A stretch of 64,000 nt of DNA from Palaemon carinicauda (Eukaryota > Arthropoda > Malacostraca > Decapoda > Palaemonidae). The stretch covers positions 83,879,416 to 83,943,415 of the forward strand of contig NC_090750.1 in NCBI RefSeq assembly GCF_036898095.1. Reading direction: 5' to 3'. A program made the translations under genes and the position numbers. The notes beneath the pieces were generated by a model that did not search any database, was not told the origin of the DNA, and saw only the letters and a program-made list of their open reading frames with translations. How positions within the stretch are numbered: position 1 is the first letter of the stretch; each line of letters begins with the position of its first letter. Shown here in pieces: positions 34,685 through 48,100 of this stretch.

Positions 34685-35880
34685 TTTTAACAAACCCGAG
34701 ACCGGGTTTCATTAGGCAATGATGGTAGGCGCAAGGTCTATAGATATAAGGACCTTGGGTAGACGCACAGAAATAATAGACATGGTGTGGATTTCTGAAC
34801 TCGGCCTAACAAAATGACTACCGGAAATGGCTAAACAGATGCTAAATTAATAATAATAAAAGTATATTTAAGAGTAAACGGCCAAATATTACATCGCCTG
34901 ACCCATATTTCACAAATTATATAAAGCAAGCGTGTATCCGCGATACTACCCGGTCTGCCATATGGTAGTACAGCAGACTGAGCAGACGGTCCGTAATATC
35001 AGATCCATATGAGGGAAGTTATGTTAGCACGAAAGACCCTTTCATGCATTGATTTTCACCGAAAAAAAATATCAAATGACGGCGAATAGTCAAATGAGTA
35101 CAGTTACAATAAATCTTTTGTTATAGTAAAAGTCCAGAATTCATAATACAGCATTGATAAAACATGGTCGCATTGGGGGTTAGTTTTGATCAGCTGTAAT
35201 TCTTGAATATCTTTTTAATTGTAGGTTTAACGGAGTTTTTATATTGAGCCATGTTATATAAAGCGGGGAATTGACATAAATGATGTGACATTATGTGTAT
35301 CCTTGATGTGGGGTCAAAATAATTCCCTAAAACATACATGTAGGTAGAAATGGATGTTTAAACATGGCAAATAATTTCGGTACTTGGGTATTTTCCCTTA
35401 TTTTCAATAAGAAGTTCTCAATTTCATTCATATTGACATGTAGTATATCGGTAGGCAGAAAACTTGCGTAATTTGAACAATAAATTAAGAAATTTCCCGC
35501 CATATGGCATCATAATTAAATTACCTCACTACTTTTAGCTTTCACCTAGAAATTGCAAAGGAACAAACTTTTACCACGACTTTTACTGAAATAGTTTTAC
35601 ACATGGTTGTCCTGCATTAAGTAGCTGACAGGAGTCTAGTACGAGTATATACGCAAAGGACCAAAATAATCAATAAACATCCAGAAGGAAACGCCGGGTC
35701 ATCTGCTACACAGCGTCCCCTAATAGTACGCATGCGCAGAGAAGAAGCTCCCCCACTAGTAGTTTCTCTCCATTCATTGGTCAGAAAATTACGAGACGTT
35801 TAGGGGGAGTAGAAGCAAAAGATGGTTACCATTGGCTGGCTAAACCAAACGACGTTTTGATTGGAGGAGAACAGTAGTGA
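34682..35880. other. Upstream region of sqd; no gene seen
   Basis: AT-rich flank. From about 35690 onward GC rises and AT tracts vanish, as near a promoter. Nothing coding is recognised. Confidence 0.4.
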
Positions 35881-36024
35881 GTAAATGTGAGTCAATCGCG
35901 ACTGGGGCCGCTAGTGAAAAGTGAGTTTTCTCTCAGAGCCACGCTGACGTTTGTGGTGAGCAGGACGTTGCTGTCGTAGTTGGAACCTTTATTTTAATTT
36001 TCCTTCACGGATTTCACATCTTAA
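35881..36024 (+). promoter_or_regulatory. Probable sqd 5' UTR/core promoter segment
   Basis: Locally GC-richer DNA immediately before the sqd ATG, with a pyrimidine-rich initiator-like TTCTCTCAGAGC at about 35928. No TATA box lies at the proper distance, consistent with a TATA-less housekeeping promoter. The exact transcription start is a guess. Confidence 0.35.
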
Positions 36025-36194
36025 ATGGCTGAACAGGAGATGGAACAGCAGGACTTCACTGAGGACTACAGCGGTGGTGATTTTCAAGAGAATGGAGGAG
36101 GTGGTGCCAACGAAAAACCGGATTCCGGAGAGGGGAAGGCGTCTGATGTGCAAGATAGCGGCGCGGCGGACGCACCCGGCCGGGATGACGATAG
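36025..36194 (+). CDS. sqd: sqd coding exon 1
   Basis: ATG at 36025 (TTAAATGG context), acidic/Gly-rich N terminus (MAEQEMEQQDFTEDYSGGDF). Ends phase 2 at AG|GTATGC; the split Arg completes the conserved DDDR before RRM1. Confidence 0.95.
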
Positions 36195-39100
36195 GTATGC
36201 CGAATTGTTAGTCTCGTCCTTTTATTTGTTCTTATTTTTACTTCTTAACACTTCTTTCTCACCCTGATTTTCCTATTCATTTAGCAGTGTAGTAACCCCC
36301 GTTCCTCCATTTAATTACATTCCATGTTCATTTTTTTTTTTTCAATGTAATGGGCGGCGTAGCTTCACCCGACTAGAACGATGGGCCTCGAGTGGCGTCC
36401 ATTTTCTTTTACCCCCAACCTCCCCCCTCCATATCAATACCACGTCAAACCGACCGTACCCTCTGCTTCATTTTAAGTTTTAGTTTCTCTTAATACATTT
36501 ATTGCTATTGCCTTCCTCCATAATACAGTACTAAGTTTTTAAGTTTACGCCAGGAGTTTTTTCTTGAAACGGGTCCATCAGTATAACACGAGCTATATAT
36601 GTCTTTGGGGGTTTGGACACGTGCGATATTTATATTATAGTCTATATTTATCTTACGATTAATTTTATTCCACGGTGGGGCATCACCCAAGGTATCTCAT
36701 TTCGGTGGTCGTCTCCCTTTGAAACTGGATTTCAAAAATCAAAATGTCTGTCACCGGTATTTAGGATCGTACACGCTACCCTGCACTTTTCGCTCTTTGT
36801 GGTAATGGGAAATTCCAAGTGACTGTAACACTTTTATACAGGCAGTTACCCGGATGTGTGCCTCTACGTGCTATCGTAATTAAAGGTATAGCGTTTTAGA
36901 ATGATAGTAATATGCTAAATAGTCTACCTCATGGGGTAAATACGAATAGCACCCGCATTTATTATACCATGATGCGTATCATCCTCGACTCTCTTCTTGA
37001 ATTATTTTATGAAGTTTTCAAAAGAACATTTTGAAATTCCAGACATGTTTTCATGCCTGGAAAAATGAAATACTGGGGAAATAGAAAATAAATGAGGTTA
37101 GGTAGTACATACTACAAACTACCCTCATTTCCCTTTTCTTAACCTAAGTGTTTAGCATTTTATTTAGGGACTTTAGTCCGAGGCTATCAACTAGCCTGGT
37201 TGTTCAGCTATACAGATATTGATTAAAAAGACCACTAGGAGCCTTTGTATATCAGCGGCCAGCTCCTCCCACGTGCAGGGAAAACGGACACTAACTAACC
37301 TAACCTACAAGTCGTGTCCTTACCTGCTTGCAAAAGGGAGCTAACACCCCCATTTGACCCCCTTTACACTGCCGTATTCGTAGTCAGCCAACATTATACA
37401 TGCAGGTGTCCTCTTATAGTAATGGTTAAAAATTACTACCCATGCTACAACCCTAGTTGGAAAATCAGGATGCCAGAAGGCCAGGGGCTCCAACATGAGG
37501 ACGTAACTACAACCCCTTTGGAGATGTGTAAGGTTCTTGTAATTACCGTAAAGTCGAAACTGTAGCTACTGTACGTCTTGATACGTATCGCGTCTCGTAT
37601 AGCTCTTGCTAGGCTGTGGCTCGCTTCCTTCACAAATAAACTTCTTGGTCCTCCGATGAATAACAGCTATACAGTAAATGAAGTGTTTTCAAGAACTTGT
37701 GGTAGATGAAGTTACAATTAATTTTGATATACATTGAACTTCTCTTACGGTTGTGTCCTCGCAACGTTAGTCGTGGTGGAATTAAAAGGGTCTGGTTCGC
37801 TGTTCTAAAATACAGAAGGCATAGATACAGTTAACTTGCTTTGTAACTAAAGCTAAATAATGATTGCCATGGAAAATAACAAGATCTTGTAGGCTAAGCG
37901 GTAACAAAGTACCTTTCCGCAGTAACCTACCATCAGTCCCCTTAAGTAAACAGTGGACTCGTGCAATAATGTTGTTTGTATATTAGTCGAAAGACAATAA
38001 GCCCTAATGCCCCAGAGCCCATTAGAGAAAAATGCGAAGAGAACCTGCACTTGTCCATTTTATATAGCAAGTTCCATTTTTGAAAGAAATTAGATACTGT
38101 ATTTACCAAAAAGTCCATGCAGTTGGAAATAGGAACATTGGCACCATTTTCATATGGGACCTCTAAACATACGACTATATAGCAATTATATCGGTAACTT
38201 CTTCGTATTTTAATTAATTTTCTGTATTATAGCAATGTTTTAATCGGATCACGTATGTAGTTGAACAGATCAAAGAGAGAATGGGCCTTAAAGGTTGGCG
38301 ATTAGCCAAAAAAGTAATATGATTGTGAAGATATTACAAAGTTATTAGACTGAAAGAAATAGTGGCCCAGTTCTAATGAAAAAAAATTAAAGAAGTTTGT
38401 GAGGGGAAAACTTTGCAACAATAGTTGTGTAAAAGTACAGTAATTCTGGAAGAAATTGTCGGCTAAAGTGTGCATTGTAATAGGCCGACAATGAAATTAA
38501 AATGATCCTGTACTCGTAAGACCTCATGGTATCAGTAGTCCCTCAATGTAACTTCACTTTATTGAAAAATATTAAATATTTCTGTGACTAAGCACTACGT
38601 TTCTGGAAGCAAGTGACATAGTTTTCTACGCAGCCTGCCTTAATCTATGCTGGTTACAAATATTGAGCCTTTTCTTTAGAAGCCTAACCTGAAGTATCTT
38701 AAGTGGTCTGGCAAAGTTAGTTGTGTTGATGTTGCTATTCATGTGCTCTTTAATGACTAGTAAATGTGCTAGGACGTCACAAGTTGGAATCATTCTATCA
38801 GGGGTACTTATTACAAAGAGCCAAGGCTTGACCTGTAATGCTTAAAATGGAAAGCATGTCCCCATGCTCTAATGGGGAATTGAGGTTTCATAAAAATTGT
38901 ATTGTAAAATGTCGGTACATTGGTTTTAAATCCTAGTCGTACTTTTTAAGGGGAGGAAATTACTAACTTTTTTTTCCCATTGTATGTTTCAATCCGCTTC
39001 GATAGTATTTCAGAGGATTAAACTAATTGAATTCAAGAATATTGTCATCTCTAGGATCTTCTCAAATGTTTCTTTGATCTTCATTATTAATCACTTGAAA

Positions 39101-42100
39101 ACTACACCTGTAGAAAGAGTTAACACAATGAAGATTGTAAAGTGTTTAGGATGAATGGGTAGATCTAATTTGATAGAAAATCCTTTAATAATTAATTTTC
39201 CATGCTATCAAGAAATTAGTTGTAGTCTTAAGATTGAGATTTTTTTCAGTGTATCGTAATTATTTAAGTCTTGAATATTCTTAACTTTTTTTTTAATATG
39301 TAAATGGCTGTTAATGTTAAGTTTTTTAGTTGTCATGAATTAGAGGAATTTATCAATTTTTAGAGTTCTCGAGCAAGATAACTAATTTATTGATTTGGTT
39401 GATCTGTTAGGTGGAGAAAGAATTTGTCTATAGCATTTAGGATATGAACTTTATTATGGTCTGAAACACAGAAGCCCGTTGCAATTTTTAGCTTGGAAAG
39501 AAACTAAATAATTCACACTTTATATGTATTCTTTTAGAATGGGAACATAACTTGTCTCAAAGTATTATGCAAGATCATATTACTGTATATCCTCAGGTTC
39601 CTGCTTTGGCTGGCCTATATGGTGGTGGTTCTCCACTGACCATTCTAGAAGTGGCCTGTCTTCAAACAGTTTTATCCAGGTTCCTGTTTGTGCACTTCCT
39701 TTCTAGACTCAAATCTTGCCATAATGCCCAAACCTCCATAATTCAGTCTCCAAGAAAGTCATCTTTATGCTAATTTATTTTGTTGCGTCATAAAAGAATG
39801 ACAATCTCCACCCCATAGATCAACCATGTTTTAGCTTATAATTGCACACCTTTTAGTCGGAGCCTTGCTCTTTGAAATAAAAAAGTGGGTTAAAATGTGG
39901 GCATAAGATACGCTTGCAGTTTTCCAAATCCTCGGACAATGTAGTTTAGTCATGTTTGAGATTCCATGTACTGCACAGTCATTTCAGACAGACTTGCTGA
40001 AATCCAGTTCATTGGTTAGTGGCCACAGATAAGCATTGAGCTTGAGTTTTGCTCTACTAATATTGTGTGCCTTTGCTGCCACCATAATTCACAAAGAAAC
40101 TAAACCATGAGTTGGTTGAATTTCTCATTTAAATAGGCTAGCATGAGGAGGTACAGATAATTATGTATTGCATTAATTTTGCTTTACTGAGTGAAATGTT
40201 TGCGTTTGTATTCCTTGGGTTTTATGTGAATTTTCTTCGCTATCATGTAACCATAAAAGTGCCAGCGCCATGATGACCTTTTTACGTGGGTCTAAATGTT
40301 TTTGTCCGACTGTCCTAGGTTGCTTAAATGTGTTAATATTTTGTCTTCCTTAAGCCTTAAGACTCTTAAATGTTAAGATCGTGTGACGAATCAGAGATAT
40401 GGTAGCAAATGCGTTTTCATTGTGCATGTCAGTCCCCCTGCTGTGAAAATTTTCATTACGTTACCCATGAGCTATGGTTGACAGTGGTGCGCTCTGTAAA
40501 GTAGTCTCCCCCTCACTCCTGTGCTTAGACTCTCCTTTATACAGTTTAGATAGGACATCTTTTTTATTGTGTATATTAATTTACTAAATATCCTGTATTC
40601 TATCCATGTTCAGAGGATTTCCCATTTAGTATTGTAAGAGAAATTTTATGAATGGCTATGCTACATGGCTGGTCAAGTACCAGGGGTGTAAAGCTTTACG
40701 ATATTGACAGGTAACTGCTGGCATTTTTTTTTTTCATTGTCGAGCCCAATGAGCAACCTGCTGAAGTTGTAACTTAAGTCTTATTGCTGTTGGAGTCTAG
40801 CTTTGATAACTAGTGAAACTTCTCGGTTCAAGGGAACTTTGTACATTACTACTTTTCTTGTAATATATAAGAGTATAGAGTAGAGGTATGTGAAGTTTTG
40901 TTAAATGATGGTACTTTTAATATTTTTTTCAGGATATCCAAGTTTTCAATGCATTACTCAAGCGTATTGAATTCAGCGATCATTGCGTATGTGATAGTGC
41001 TTAGGGGATGTTACTGTTCATACAATGCATTTTTAGTCGTTAAGGTTAAGGACTTAAAAGAAAAAGACCCCCATTCATACATTTCTTTGGATTTATTAAA
41101 TGGTGTCCTCTGAACAGTCTTAATTTTTTCCTTTTGTTTTACTGGTAGTTTTTCTTTTCTATTAAAATGCAGTACTAATTTGAATATTAAAGAAAGTTGG
41201 TAAAGTAAAACACTTTTTGTAAAGTGGGAAAGTGATTTTATGTATTGCTAATCATTGGTTAATTTATTTTATTGCTCAACCAATAATAGTATTTAAAGTC
41301 TTAATGCATCTGGGAAGTTGTTATTGATTTGTTTGAAGGCTATGTCTTTTAAATATTTAATTCATATTAACTGATTTCCCTTATGGAGTTGATATGGAAG
41401 TAATTTGAAACTGATAGTTCTTAAACAAAAAGTTAAAGTGACTTCAAAGATGTATTTAGTTTTTGATTCTGAAAGGAGGATTTCCAAATTTTGCTTTTTC
41501 TTTTGTTTTGGATGCAAATCACTTTCCTCCTCGTCAAATTAATCTGCCTGAAAGCTGCCCAGTTGCTGTCTTCAAATCATCATGAAGGTATAACGTAAGC
41601 CGGGCACCAATGGGCATCTTGCGTCTTGATCCAGCTGTATGTTCTCTGAATTGCCTAATGGTAACGTAACGAGGTAGCCTAAAAGAGGTAACGTAACGTC
41701 TCTAGGGAAGGTTGTGGTGGTGCTTTCCACCCCTATGGACTAACAAGAGACTCCTCTTTTCTCTAGGTGGCCGCTACTTCGGGAAGAATGTTGCCCTCTT
41801 GTAGTGCACGGCGACGACATCAGGGTATTTATCTTGTTCCTTGTGGTCCAACATCTTTTTTAAGCAAAGGTTACCTCTCTCCTGCCCTGTTTCCAATTTA
41901 AAAAGGTCAACTGTCGTTCTAGGCGAATGTCTTTTTATTTGCGGTATTAGCACTAGAAGCATTTTCATCACAGTTGTAATTTTTATTCCCCTAACGTTTT
42001 TATTTGTGGTTGTGTTGCCCAGACTATTTTCAGAGTTAAAAATATCTAGAGGACAGGGCAGTTGTAATATTGCCAAGTATATTGTCTGTCCTGCTGAAGT

Positions 42101-45100
42101 GGGTTAATGATTTGCATTGCTGCCTTCCTAAACTTCACGCTGTAAGTGTCTCACACCCTAAGGTAAAGTACATTCACTCAGTCAATTCACTCTTTCTCTC
42201 TCTCCCTCCCCATTCCATGCTATTGTCAAGGAACTTACATCAATCCTCTATTTCAGGAAACTCTTTGTTGGTGGACTAAGTTGGGAAACGACGGAAAGTA
42301 AGTGGAATTGTGTTGGGTTTCATAGTTATGTAAAGATAAATTGTGATTTGGGGTTTACAGTAGAGTTCCTTGTGTTAAAAGATTCTCAGATGGGTTTAGA
42401 AAAGTACAGTACAGTGTTAAGTAACGGGTTTTTAGTTCCAATGTTGGTAACTGTTCAAGTTAGGCTCTGAAAAAGCTTCTATTGTGTTCATTCAAAGTAT
42501 TCTATGGTGGGCCTAAACTAGTAAGTCATGCGTGAAGAATTGCAACCTCTATTCATTTTTTAAAGCTTCATCTTGTAAATATTTAATAACTAAATTTTAT
42601 ACATTTGATTTTGGGCGTATTTTAAGAGATCAGGCTGTACTGTAAGGGGTTAAGTTTGATTGAAATTTTTTTCCTTAACGTATATTTTATCATTTAGCAT
42701 AAAGTAAATATTAAATAAGTAATTCCAACAGTTATTCAGTTGAAATTGCTCATTGTAAAGTTTCTTTTTAAGTTCTATCGAACATGGATAAAGACAAATG
42801 TCCTGTTCATATAGGTACTGTATGTTAAATTAGACAGTAGTGTCATTATGATGTGCATTGACTTGCAATTGAGTACCCTTTTATAATCTGTTAATGTTAA
42901 TTTCAGCTGAACTACGAGAGCATTTCAAAAAATATGGCGATATTGAAAGTATAAATGTCAAAACAGATCCAAACACAGGCCGATCCAGAGGGTTTGCGTT
43001 TATTGTTTTTAGCACGTCCGAAGCTGTGGATAAGGCAAGTACTGCAATTATTGATATTTATATTTGTTTAGATGTCATCTATTTTTATGGAAATGTAACA
43101 AATGCTGAGGTAGATGAAAAAAAAGTGTTGTTTTGTCCAGTTGTTATAATGGTATGGACGTTACATGTTTACATTAAAGATTTTTTTTTTTTTTTTTAGG
43201 TTGTGATCTATTTCATGAAATATAACTAATACCAAGTTTTCCATGTAGGTTATAGATGCTGGTGACCATGTTATAAATGGTAAAAAAGTAGATCCAAAGA
43301 AGGCGAAAGCGCGTCACGGTAAAATATTTGTTGGTGGCCTCAAACCCGAATTATCAGACGACGACATAAAATCCTTCTTTGGACAGTTTGGCAATATTAT
43401 AGAAGTTGAAATGCCTTTTGACAAACAAAAGAACCAACGTAAAGGTTTCTGCTTCATCACTTTTGACCAAGAAGCCGTAGTAACAGATCTCCTCAAGACC
43501 CCTAAACAGTCTATTAATGGACACGACGTAGATGTCAAGAAAGCCACTCCTAAGCCAGACTCCATGATGAGAGGAGGTATGCGTGGCGGAATGAGGGGGC
43601 GCGGTGGGATGAGGGGACGTGGCAGAGGTTGGGGGCAAGGCTGGAACCAGGGCGGCTATGGCGGTTACAATCAAGGAGGCTACGGCGGATATGGTGGCTA
43701 TGGTGAGTTGTCTTTAGTGTTTGGTTGCAAGTGTATTTTTGTTGAATGAATAGTATAGTGTTAAATTTAATTGTAATTGATGCTATTCATATTTGTCTGG
43801 GTATAGCATAGTTTTGAGAAATAATTTAAAGATACCTTCAACCTTTGTTTTATACTGACTAAAAAGTTTTTTGCTGGGTAATCGATGAATAGGAGACAAA
43901 AAGAATTATGTAATGTTCTTATCTCGGTCACATTTTTGTAATAAGCTATCCAGAGTAAGGGTGTACAGAATTTTTTGGGAGAAAGCGCTTCAACTTCGAG
44001 TGTACTAAGATTACGACAGGCAGTTTAAAGGTTGCTCATAAATTGGGAAGGCAAAGAGGCCAGTTTGAAATTGCTGTCTCAGAATGTCCTTTTGATCAGT
44101 ATATGCGCATATAGTCAGGGCTCAAGCCCATTACCCCCGAAGTTAGCACCAGTTATGGCCGCTGATGACTCGCTCAATTGGTAGACGTATCGTCCCCCTT
44201 AGCTTACAAGGACAGTTCTATGATATTTAGTATTTTAGTTGTTTGCTCGTAAAATTTTCAGCATCGTAGGTATTTAGGTTATTCAGCTTGTACGGTAGGA
44301 TATTAAAAAGAAAATGTTTTCGTTATGTGAGAAGACAGATTCCAGAAGTATTTTATTGTATATGCTCATTGTTCATGAAATCCCCCGTTCACAGTAGTTT
44401 TCCAGTTTTATGAATTTTACAGTACAGCTCCACTAAAATTTGAATGCCCTTTTATTTTCAAGTTTTTGTCTGGCAATCTGTAAATCAAATTATTGATTCA
44501 TGAAAATGCCTTAGGGCATTCAAGAGGTTTTTAACCAATTACTTCCCATCAAGCTATATGCTGGCTGAAGTCTTTCGTATTACAGTACAATATGTACGTT
44601 TTTTAAAATAAATTTTTATCCCAACCTCAATAATGGAGCATTTTGCTGAAATTTGTCAATAGTCCATAATGAGACTGATTTGGTTGTCCCTCGCTTTGAT
44701 ACGAGTGAATGCCATACAAAATTTATATTTGAATGCTGGAACTTTGAGTATTTTAGTGTTCCATGATGACGGGGCCAATGATGAAAGCGAAATATTAGCC
44801 AAACGTTTACAAAATTTGGAGATAAGAATTTTTTTTTAGGGAATTAGGTATAACTGACAAAGGTTAACAAGGTACGTTTATTATTAGGTCTGTTAGGAAA
44901 GTAACATCGAAATTAATTGCCACTTTATTGGAAGAAAATGAATGGGGTTCAGAGGGACACTGCAAGGCCCCCTGCAGGCGTACTGGTTGGTCAGTCACAT
45001 TAAGCACGCTATAGGTGGAGAACCTTGAGGGAAAAGTAATTGTTCTGATGTCGGTACAAGCCCTTTTTGTCTTTAATGTGGAATATCTTCTTGGCCAAGC

Positions 45101-48100
45101 TAGAACAGCAGAAGATAAAATTCTTAAGAACAAGGTTGTGCCAGTTGGGAATGGGGAATGCCCACTGGCTGTTTACTGTTTATTCAGTTTTTAGCATTGA
45201 GTGTAGAAGGTTTTCCATAATTTCATGGTGGAAACCTTCAAGTAGATTGACTTTTGAAGGTGTGAACACCATTACCTTGTTGCTCCTAATCCTTCCATCC
45301 CCCATCCCTTCATCTCCTGTGTAGACCATCAAGTGACCTGTTAACTTTATTACCTGGTGCAGTTGGTATTGTATGGAATTGTCCATGGAGAGGTGCCAAG
45401 ACCAGGCTTTCCCATCCTTCAATTTTTCCCCCAAGGCCACTGTTGCCTCTACTCCCTAACACATTCCTAGGTATCTTGTTAAGGATCCTATTGACCTAGT
45501 AGAGCCTTCATCAAGAGCTTGTTAAGTTTCAATTCATCGGAACTGCCTAGTGCTGTTACCCCTTCGGCTTTACTTTCCATGTTTCCTGCTTCCTTTAGGG
45601 AGGTAGTGCTAGTGGTGCATTATGATCATTACTTTGAAGGTCTACGATATTAGAACTACATCATCTAAGTTTCCATTCTGGCTTGCCTTCTGTCTTGCTG
45701 TCTTAACGTCTTAAATGTTATTGAATGTAGCAAGGGGGGTTGTCCCCAGTTGCTCGTGTAGAATTGACCCCAGGCCTCATTACTAAGCCTTGAGGACCAA
45801 ATTCTTAAATTATACATATGGTTCAGCGTTGCTTCCTTCCTGGTCAATCTTTCAACTTTAACTTCTTATTGCAAATAGCTCCAACTCCTTGAATGTTATC
45901 CCCCTTTATCTAGGCTGTGGCCTGTCAAGTTTGTTATCCTGTCAATCTGTCTGATGAGATTTAAGTCCAGTTAATAGTGTTTAGGTCCTGTAGGCACTTT
46001 TAATGTTAGGTTGGAAAGTGATTTACAGCGGGTACCTTCGTCTGCTTACACCTCGTGACTGGAAAGGTAACATTTCTCGTTCAGGACGAACAACACTGGT
46101 CTTATCGACACTCAATACAGTGCCTCTACCTCTTGCTTAGGAGTTTCCGTAGGTAAGACACGGTTTGTATCACCATGAGTTCAAAGTGCAAAATTGGTAA
46201 GTAAGTTGCATCGTTTCTGAAATACAAACCCAGATCTTGTGTTACAAAAAACTGATTATTATCAGAGGTCAACCAGGATGTGTATTCTCCATATCCTTAC
46301 TGGCCTTACCACTCAACCTTTTATCATGATAATTTTGTTAGTTTCTTGGTAGTGGCTACTCCAGCTTCACCTTGAGAGATATCCACATGAAAGACTTAAA
46401 AGGGTTTGTATTCTAAGGAAGTGCAAATCAATCACTCACTAGTGGCAGTTTTTACTCTGGCTTAACCAACTATCCTAGATGTATTCCCTTTTCCGATTTG
46501 AGTTTAGAGATAGTATACTACTGTTTTGTTTTTGCCTATTGGCTTCTTAAGGTACAATAGTTATGAATTTTAACATGGTACAATAAGATATTTAAGTTAA
46601 AGATTTATGGGAAAGTAATACTGTAATAATAACACTGGTTGCTTGTGCAAATTTTTAAATACAGAAAAAGTTAATTTTCTCGTGTCAAATGTATGCAGAA
46701 AAGTTGACAATACTCGCCGTCAGCTAGCTTTGCAGTAAAGCCCCGCCCACTGCATGCGAGCTTCCCCTCCAAGGTGTATGTGATTGGTTAACTCTTGAAA
46801 GGGGAAATATATCACTTCTGATTTTTTTTTTCTTTTTTTAAATAATTACCAAACGGATCTAATTCCATTAGGTGATGTTCACTCTGTGCATGATAACACA
46901 GATTGTCTGTCCCAGAGTTGTGAAGAATACAATTACCTCTGATAGAAGATATATTAAATTTTATTATAAAGAACTCTTATGACAATGAAACTTGTCCTAT
47001 ATTGATTTTAAGAGCCCACCATTACTTTTTTTTTTTTTTTTTTTTTTACCAGTAGGCTTAAGTAACCGATCCCCAATAGAGTACATTTGAAATGAAACAT
47101 AGACTAAACAGTCAGTTCATTCTCATGGGCTAGCCTGTGAAAATCAGTTAGATTTAGCCTGCTCATATTCTATGCCAAATGTTAGAATAAACCTAAACAT
47201 CAAATTCTATTGAATGTTACGGTTAGATTAGGCCTCCACAAAATTATATTTTGAAGGAATAATGGGATCAGGGTCCTAAGGCATCATTTTCCTTCGGCAA
47301 TTGGTCCCCCCAGATTTTTAGGACTAGTAGAGTTCTTATATGGTGTTTAGAAATTAGGACCGGATCTAGAATCTATAGAACTAAAAGCCTCAAGTGAGAA
47401 CGTCACAATAGGTTAAATTCGTAGGTGTACACATACGTTCACATCTGAAATGTAATAAGAACGATTCAACGTAGGTCTGTCTAGTGTTTTGATATTGCGG
47501 GAGCAACTTTACGTAAGCTACATGTCAAAATCTTATACAGTAATTTGAAGGAGTACAGTAACTAATTGTATATCCTGTGCCTGTAGGTGAATTTAAGTAA
47601 ATTACCGGTTCTTCCAGTTTATGGGGTATGGTTTCTTTGGAATACAGGATTCATGAAGATGACTTCCAATGGCTTTAATGCCTTTTCAATTTTTTTTTTT
47701 ATTTACATTCCTGTATGTATTAAACGTAGACCTCCCGTCCACCGTATGTGCGTGTTATGTGACCTAATTTGAGTGCTTGTCCATCAGTGTGTGAACGGTA
47801 GCGATGAATTTGATTTTAAGAACAATAAAATGTGGTACAGTAATTAAAAATTATGAAATCAGCAGGAAATACCAATCTGCATAGCTCTGAGATAGTCTTT
47901 TGTGTTTTAATTGGGAATGGTGAACATACTGGACAATATCAAATGGTAATTATAACTTTCTTGTAAATTAATGTGCCTCAAATATAGCACATGTTCATGA
48001 GTCACCAACATGATTTGGGTGCATTTGTTTTACCAAAACTACTCCTTACATAATTCATGTTTTCCTATTTATTTATCCTTTTTTAGATAGATATATTTAT

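Larger units (their letters stand above)
36195..42256 (+). other. sqd intron 1 (6.1 kb)
   Basis: Starts GTATGC and ends CTCTATTTCAG. Holds an R1 repeat (37225-37410) and an S1 scrap (37440-37500). The rest is AT-rich unique-looking DNA. A 71-codon frame at 40898-41113 and others have no homology I recognise and are treated as chance. Confidence 0.7.

Noticed and set aside
40898..41113. Possible extra sqd exon in intron 1
   Set aside because: No family similarity, and exon 1 joins exon 2 perfectly in phase at the conserved DDDR-KLFVGGL boundary.
43703..43749. Extension of sqd exon 4 to the TGA at 43747
   Set aside because: Reads through a strong GTGAGT donor; the family tail continues in phase in exons 5 and 6. 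Could at most be an intron-retention isoform.
44090..44220. tRNA-like box A (GCTCAATTGGTAGACG)
   Set aside because: No matching box B at tRNA spacing and no cloverleaf could be drawn.
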